A stretch of DNA of 64,000 nucleotides from Algoriphagus ornithinivorans (GTDB lineage: Bacteria > Bacteroidota > Bacteroidia > Cytophagales > Cyclobacteriaceae): assembly GCF_900115305.1 (NCBI RefSeq), contig NZ_FOVW01000005.1:124001-188000 (forward strand). The letters are read 5' to 3'. Each line of letters starts with the position of its first letter. The stretch's first letter is position 1. Below are positions 62,655 to 64,000 of this stretch, piece after piece. The notes under the pieces were generated by a model that was not told the origin of the DNA, made no database searches, and saw nothing but the letters and a program-made list of their open reading frames with translations. A program made the position numbers and the translations under genes.

Positions 62655-63194
62655 ATGAGAGTTGTCTGGTTATTAGTGCTTTTGATTGTTGCAGCTTCTT
62701 GCAAAACATCTAGCTCTGCAGTAGATAGTGCATCTTCTTATGAAAATTACTCTGAAGATTTGAGCTCATCGCTGCCTTCCTATCCAAACTTTGAGGAAAG
62801 GAAAGAAGCACAAAAAGCACCAGAACCAGCCACTTCTCCTCAGGCGATTGATAATCAACTTGAGCAAATCGCCAAGCAGCAGTATGACAAGAATAAATCC
62901 GAGCCGTATTTCAATGGATATAAGGTGTTGGTTTATTCAGGCTTGGATAGAGATTTAGCATTTAAAACCCAGGAGAAAATTAGCATGCTTTTCCCTGATG
63001 TTAAGCCAGCCATTCAATATGAGCAGCCCCGGTACTTGGTGAAAGTTGGAAAATATGCCTACAAGGTGGAAGCATTGAAGACTTACCATCTGATCAAAAC
63101 TGAATTCCCATCGGCACGGATTATTCAAGATCGAATCTTGAGGAAAGAATTTACTGTGCCAAGCCAAAGCAATGATGTTGAAGGACAAAATTAA
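62655..63194 (+). CDS. SPOR-domain-like lipoprotein
   Basis: This 179-residue protein has a lipoprotein signal (MRVVWLLVLLIVAASC, Cys 16), a Ser/Pro-rich linker with an amphipathic helix (ATSPQAIDNQLEQIAKQQYDKN), and a C-terminal domain with the alternating pattern of SPOR-like folds (GYKVLVYSGLDRDLAFKTQEKI, RYLVKVGKYAYKVEALKTYHLI). SPOR domains bind denuded peptidoglycan at the septum. It starts six bases after secA and overlaps the amidohydrolase gene by 20 bases, so all three are probably cotranscribed. Confidence 0.8.
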   Translation: MRVVWLLVLLIVAASCKTSSSAVDSASSYENYSEDLSSSLPSYPNFEERKEAQKAPEPATSPQAIDNQLEQIAKQQYDKNKSEPYFNGYKVLVYSGLDRDLAFKTQEKISMLFPDVKPAIQYEQPRYLVKVGKYAYKVEALKTYHLIKTEFPSARIIQDRILRKEFTVPSQSNDVEGQN

Positions 63195-64000
63195 ATCGCT
63201 TGCCAAAGCGTATAAAGAAGAAGTAATTCAAAATAGACGTCATCTCCATTCCCATCCGGAATTAAGCTATCAAGAGTACGAGACAGCAAAATTTGTTAAG
63301 TCTAAACTGGAAGAGATAGGAATCGAGAGCTTGGAGCAAAAAGCGACAACGGGATGGACTGCATTGATCAAAGGAAAAAACCCGGATAAAAAAGTAATAG
63401 CGCTTCGTGCAGATATGGATGCCTTGCCAATTATTGAGGCAAACGAAGTTCCTTATAAGTCCCAAAATCCAGGGGTAATGCATGCTTGTGGGCATGATGC
63501 ACATACAGCATCATTGTTAGGTGCTGCCAAAATCCTTAACGAGGTAAAGGACCAATTTGAAGGTACCATCAAGCTTATTTTTCAACCGGGAGAGGAAGTT
63601 GCCCCAGGTGGCGCATCTTACATGATCAAAGATGGAGCTTTGAATAATCCACGTCCCAATGGTATAATTGGTCAACATGTGATGCCCTTCATTCCAGCAG
63701 GAAAAGTTGGGTTTCGTCAAGGCATCTATATGGCCTCTGCAGATGAGCTTTATGTCACTGTGAAAGGTAAAGGAGGACATGGAGCTATGCCGGAAACACT
63801 AATCGATCCGGTATTGATTGCTTCTCATATGATTGTTGCTTTGCAACAAGTGATCAGCAGAGCTGCAAGCCCTAAAATCCCTTCGGTACTTTCATTTGGT
63901 AGAGTGGAAGCTTTAGGAGCTACTAATGTGATTCCAAATGAGGTGAAAATTCAAGGCACTTTTCGAACCCTGAATGAAGAATGGAGAGCGAAGGCTCACC
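63175..64000 (+). CDS. M20 family amidohydrolase, N-terminal part
   Basis: The gene begins at ATG 63175 (MLKDKIKSLAKAY), overlapping the lipoprotein stop by 20 bases, and runs past the end of the window after about 275 residues. It has the M20D amidohydrolase motifs NRRHLHSHPELSYQE, KVIALRADMDALPI, MHACGHDAHTASLLGAA (metal His and Asp) and IFQPGEEVAPGGASYMI. Substrates of this group include N-acyl amino acids, hippurate and indole-acetyl amino acids; the window does not decide which. Confidence 0.92.
   Translation, partial: MLKDKIKSLAKAYKEEVIQNRRHLHSHPELSYQEYETAKFVKSKLEEIGIESLEQKATTGWTALIKGKNPDKKVIALRADMDALPIIEANEVPYKSQNPGVMHACGHDAHTASLLGAAKILNEVKDQFEGTIKLIFQPGEEVAPGGASYMIKDGALNNPRPNGIIGQHVMPFIPAGKVGFRQGIYMASADELYVTVKGKGGHGAMPETLIDPVLIASHMIVALQQVISRAASPKIPSVLSFGRVEALGATNVIPNEVKIQGTFRTLNEEWRAKAH

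Overview
The window looks like a 64 kb chromosomal segment of a Bacteroidota bacterium of the order Cytophagales, probably an Algoriphagus-like member of the Cyclobacteriaceae. This is inferred from the gliding lipoprotein GldD, DUF4382 and Big_5 lipoproteins, a SecA without the C-terminal zinc motif, TAnnTTTG-type -7 promoter elements, few purine-rich ribosome binding sites, moderate to low GC, and Bacteroidota-type dispersed repeats. No rRNA, CRISPR array, prophage or classical insertion sequence was seen. Almost all of the sequence is housekeeping or catabolic.

Layout. 1-4.8 kb: the end of a DmpA-type peptidase, a cyclic-nucleotide-binding patatin phospholipase, an amidase lipoprotein and CcmB. 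4.9-12.4 kb: fumarase, two small unknowns, RidA, a 1.28 kb non-coding block of nested repeats, RecG and a NahK-like sugar kinase. 12.6-15.6 kb: a sodium:solute symporter, GldD and an exported DinB-fold protein. 15.6-19.6 kb: three kynurenine-pathway genes (HAAO, KynU, KMO) with a nitroreductase. 19.7-26 kb: an M19 dipeptidase with a thiamine-pyrophosphokinase-like partner, a methionine sulfoxide reductase, RibD, two DUF4382 lipoproteins and a dGTPase. 26-29 kb: an AsmA-like protein. 29.1-37.6 kb: a fatty acid beta-oxidation block (acyl-CoA dehydrogenase, thiolase, FadB-like protein, MarR regulator, acyl-CoA ligase), interrupted by a four-helix-bundle (IVP) gene.

37.6-45 kb: a possible replication-origin neighbourhood. 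A cluster of DnaA-box-like sites lies at 37.7-38.1 kb, and two 16-bp parS palindromes sit directly upstream of mnmG. Around them are a Big_5 lipoprotein, a methyltransferase, MnmG, YbeY, an RsbW-like ATPase, exonuclease III and an AhpD-like protein. From about 45 kb rightwards most genes are on the plus strand: ComF, a YfiT-like DinB protein, an SDR, a PLP decarboxylase, a thioesterase, MutS, a PAS-LuxR regulator, tRNA-Gly(GCC) and tRNA-Leu(UAA), MscS, DapF, SecA, a SPOR-like lipoprotein and an M20 amidohydrolase that runs off the window. MazG-like, superoxide dismutase and TrmH genes are interspersed on the minus strand.

The strongest unusual signal is at 54.53-55.05 kb. A small GIY-YIG nuclease gene lies between an intact tRNA-Leu with its terminator and a second, broken copy of the tRNA 3' half plus the same terminator. 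This has the architecture of a single-gene mobile element that uses a tRNA gene as its target. Other signals are the parS and DnaA-box origin candidate, the 326-bp nested repeat array, the IVP insertion flanked by inverted repeats, and a GC-rich palindromic repeat seen at two places.
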